This document shows positions 5,633-6,719 of a stretch of DNA of 6,719 nt, one piece after another. Position numbers and translations under genes: made by a program. How positions within the stretch are numbered: position 1 is the stretch's first letter; each line of letters starts with the position of its first letter. This stretch comes from a bacterium UBA1459. GTDB taxonomy: Bacteria; Pseudomonadota; Alphaproteobacteria; CAJXXZ01; UBA1459. The stretch spans positions 2,370 to 9,088 of the forward strand of contig DCST01000028.1 in assembly GCA_002325765.1 (NCBI GenBank), read 5' to 3'. The notes under the pieces were generated by a model. The model did not search any database and was not told where the DNA came from. It worked only from the letters and a program-made list of their open reading frames with translations.

Positions 5633-6130
5633 ATGGGAACAAAAATCAAACAAAAATCATATATGCGTACTGCACCAAGCTTTGATTATATGAAAGATCC
5701 AAAATGGTGGATTATTGATGCAGCAGGTCAATGTATTGGTAGAGTAGCTACTACTGTTGCTCATATGTTGAGAGGTAAGCATAATGTAGACTATACTCCT
5801 CATATTATTTCACGAGATAAGATTGTTATAATTAATGTGTCGGAAGCTATTTTTACAGGTAAAAAATCAGAACAAAAAGTATATTATAGACATACAGGAT
5901 ATTTTGGTGGACTTAAAGAATTATCTATGACTCAATTAAATCGAAAAGATGGTACTAGAGCTTTATATAAAGCAATAGAGCGTATGGTTCATTCTAGAAC
6001 TCCATTAGGTAAGAGAATTTTGCGTAATTTATATTTATATGAGAACGCTGAACATAGTCACACACAAGTTTTACATACAGTAAATGAAAATATAGCGAGA
6101 AATAATATTTTTGGAGTAAAGAATGACTAA
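5633..6130 (+). CDS. rplM: 50S ribosomal protein L13
   Basis: The 165-residue product carries the L13 core: WWIIDA (25-30), GR at 36-37, LRGKH...YTPH (46-57), VIIN (65-68), TGKK (75-78), YYRHTGYFGGLKE (84-96), the A-I-E-R-M helix and PLGKRILRNLYLY with AEHSHT after it. L13 binds 23S rRNA and is one of the earliest large-subunit assembly proteins. The usual PHxDxGD turn before VIIN is altered to H-I-I-S-R-D. The family is usually 142-155 residues; the excess is at the N terminus. An internal ATG at residue 11 would give the more usual start, but neither has a Shine-Dalgarno sequence. I keep the first because a -10 box lies just upstream. The gene is followed by rpsI with an 8-bp overlap, the classic rplM-rpsI pair. 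Confidence 0.96.
   Translation: MGTKIKQKSYMRTAPSFDYMKDPKWWIIDAAGQCIGRVATTVAHMLRGKHNVDYTPHIISRDKIVIINVSEAIFTGKKSEQKVYYRHTGYFGGLKELSMTQLNRKDGTRALYKAIERMVHSRTPLGKRILRNLYLYENAEHSHTQVLHTVNENIARNNIFGVKND
6113..6117 (+). promoter_or_regulatory. Ribosome binding site of rpsI
   Basis: GGAGT lies five bases before the rpsI ATG at 6123, inside the end of rplM, supporting the overlapping start. Confidence 0.65.
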
Positions 6131-6494
6131 ACTTAATTTAAAAGGTTTTAGAAAAACTGCAACAGCAAGAGCAATATATAAAGGAAATCAAATGATCGTA
6201 AATAATAAGCCTATATCTGAATATTTTCAAGATGCAAGACTTTTAAGTATAGCTATACAACCAACAAGCTGCATGAAAAATATAGGTATATCTATAAAAG
6301 TTAGTGGTAGCGGTTTATCTTCTCAAGCTCAAGCTGTTAGACACGCAATTGCAAAATTAGCAGTTATTGAAAATGAGGAAAATAAAATCACACTAAAACA
6401 ATCTGGAGCCCTTATTGGTGACACAAGACAAGTTGAGCGTAAAAAACCAGGTAGATATAAATCTAGAGCAAAATATCCATATCGCAGACGTTAA
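6123..6494 (+). CDS. rpsI: 30S ribosomal protein S9
   Basis: The 123-residue product shows the S9 order of motifs: R-K-T-A-T-A-R at 10-16 (family RKxAxAR), I-V-N-N-K-P with E-Y-F at 25-35, the glycine-rich segment and Q-A-x-A-V-R-H at 68-74, then the basic tail VERKKPGRYKSR ending in three arginines. The C-terminal tail of S9 reaches into the decoding centre and contacts P-site tRNA. The usual ending is S-K-R or similar; here it is Y-R-R-R, keeping the positive terminus. The glycine-rich stretch is weakened (GSGLSSQAQ where the family tends to GGGxxGQAG). The start overlaps rplM by 8 bp and has its own GGAGT site, so the two are co-transcribed and probably translationally coupled. Confidence 0.96.
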   Translation: MTKLNLKGFRKTATARAIYKGNQMIVNNKPISEYFQDARLLSIAIQPTSCMKNIGISIKVSGSGLSSQAQAVRHAIAKLAVIENEENKITLKQSGALIGDTRQVERKKPGRYKSRAKYPYRRR

Positions 6495-6533
6495 TATTAT
6501 ATTATATAAATTATATTATAGAAATTATAGTAT

Positions 6534-6558
6534 AATAAGAGATGATTTTTCTCTTATT
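6534..6558 (+). terminator. Hairpin after rplM-rpsI, candidate terminator
   Basis: AATAAGAGA (6534-6542) and TCTCTTATT (6550-6558) form a perfect 9-bp stem with a 7-nt loop, 40 nt after the rpsI stop. It contains three G-C pairs, more than other hairpins here. The downstream sequence is T-rich but has no clean run of T. It overlaps the ATG of the next candidate gene, so it may instead act on that gene's translation. Confidence 0.45.
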
Positions 6559-6719
6559 TATAAATTTAATAGTATTAGTTTTTTTTATACTTTTATCTAG
6601 AAATATATACCAAAAACCTAGAATAATTAAAACTCAGTATGAGATACCTATCTTTTTGGAAAATTTATGGCAAGTATGTAAAACACTTGTTAAAGCTTTC
6701 CTATATATAAGATTTTTGT
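6542..6719 (+). CDS. Putative small membrane-anchored protein, N-terminal part (runs off window)
   Basis: From an ATG at 6542, just after an in-frame TAA, the frame stays open for 59 codons to the window edge. The other five frames here are broken by stops or only briefly open. Residues 2-18 (I-F-L-L-F-I-N-L-I-V-L-V-F-F-I-L-L) make a clear transmembrane helix, followed by S-R-N and a moderately basic segment with a second amphipathic or hydrophobic stretch (about 44-59). That would place the C-terminal part in the cytoplasm or, if cleaved, outside. There is no good Shine-Dalgarno sequence and the ATG sits in the hairpin stem at 6534-6558. I do not recognise the family. It may be a real gene with a different start, or a chance frame. 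Confidence 0.45.
   Translation, partial: MIFLLFINLIVLVFFILLSRNIYQKPRIIKTQYEIPIFLENLWQVCKTLVKAFLYIRFL

Noticed and set aside
6415..6600. 61-residue plus-strand open frame overlapping the end of rpsI
   Set aside because: Its first 80 bases are the S9 tail in another frame and the rest runs over the hairpin and the candidate membrane-protein start; no start signal or family.

Overview
The window is a strongly AT-rich bacterial housekeeping segment with very tight gene packing. Six products are recognisable by family motifs: the translational GTPase TypA/BipA, an HU-type nucleoid protein, and ribosomal proteins S1, L9, L28, L13 and S9. The standard bacterial code fits, because tryptophan is TGG throughout and the L9 gene ends in TGA. 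The low GC, overlapping genes, divergent ribosomal proteins and coiled-coil protein of unknown function suggest a reduced-genome, probably host-associated bacterium. The form of L28, L13 and TypA leans towards an alphaproteobacterial endosymbiont (Rickettsiales/Holosporales-like). That placement is an inference from sequence feel and is not secure.

Layout: (1) positions 1-536 (+) hold the 3' part of a Q/K/N/E-rich protein with 33-nt (11-residue) tandem repeats, cut by the window edge. (2) typA (539-2383, -) converges on it, with only two bases between the stop codons and an A/T hairpin across both stops. (3) A 226-bp divergent intergenic region separates typA from an HU-like gene (2610-2909, +) and contains a 36-bp near-palindrome. 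(4) A 275-bp gap with weak hairpins follows. (5) A minus-strand cluster of overlapping genes, rpmB (L28) - rplI (L9) - rpsA (S1), is read from 5517 down to 3185. (6) A 115-bp divergent region drives rpmB to the left and rplM-rpsI (L13-S9, 5633-6494, +) to the right. (7) A terminator-like hairpin and the start of a putative small membrane protein (6542 to the edge) close the window.

Functionally almost everything serves translation: L28, L9 and L13 in the large subunit, S1 and S9 in the small subunit, and TypA as a ribosome-associated GTPase. HU would organise the chromosome. No defence system, mobile element, CRISPR array, rRNA or tRNA was seen.

The most interesting signal is regulatory. The divergent rpmB and rplM genes carry nearly identical 14-nt elements (TTGTGATARAATTA) containing an extended -10 box only 6-7 nt before the start codon and no Shine-Dalgarno sequence; typA has a perfect TATAAT 6 nt before its ATG. 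The operon-internal genes (rplI, rpsA, rpsI) and the HU gene instead have clear Shine-Dalgarno sequences 4-5 nt from the ATG. This suggests leaderless transcripts for the operon-leading genes.
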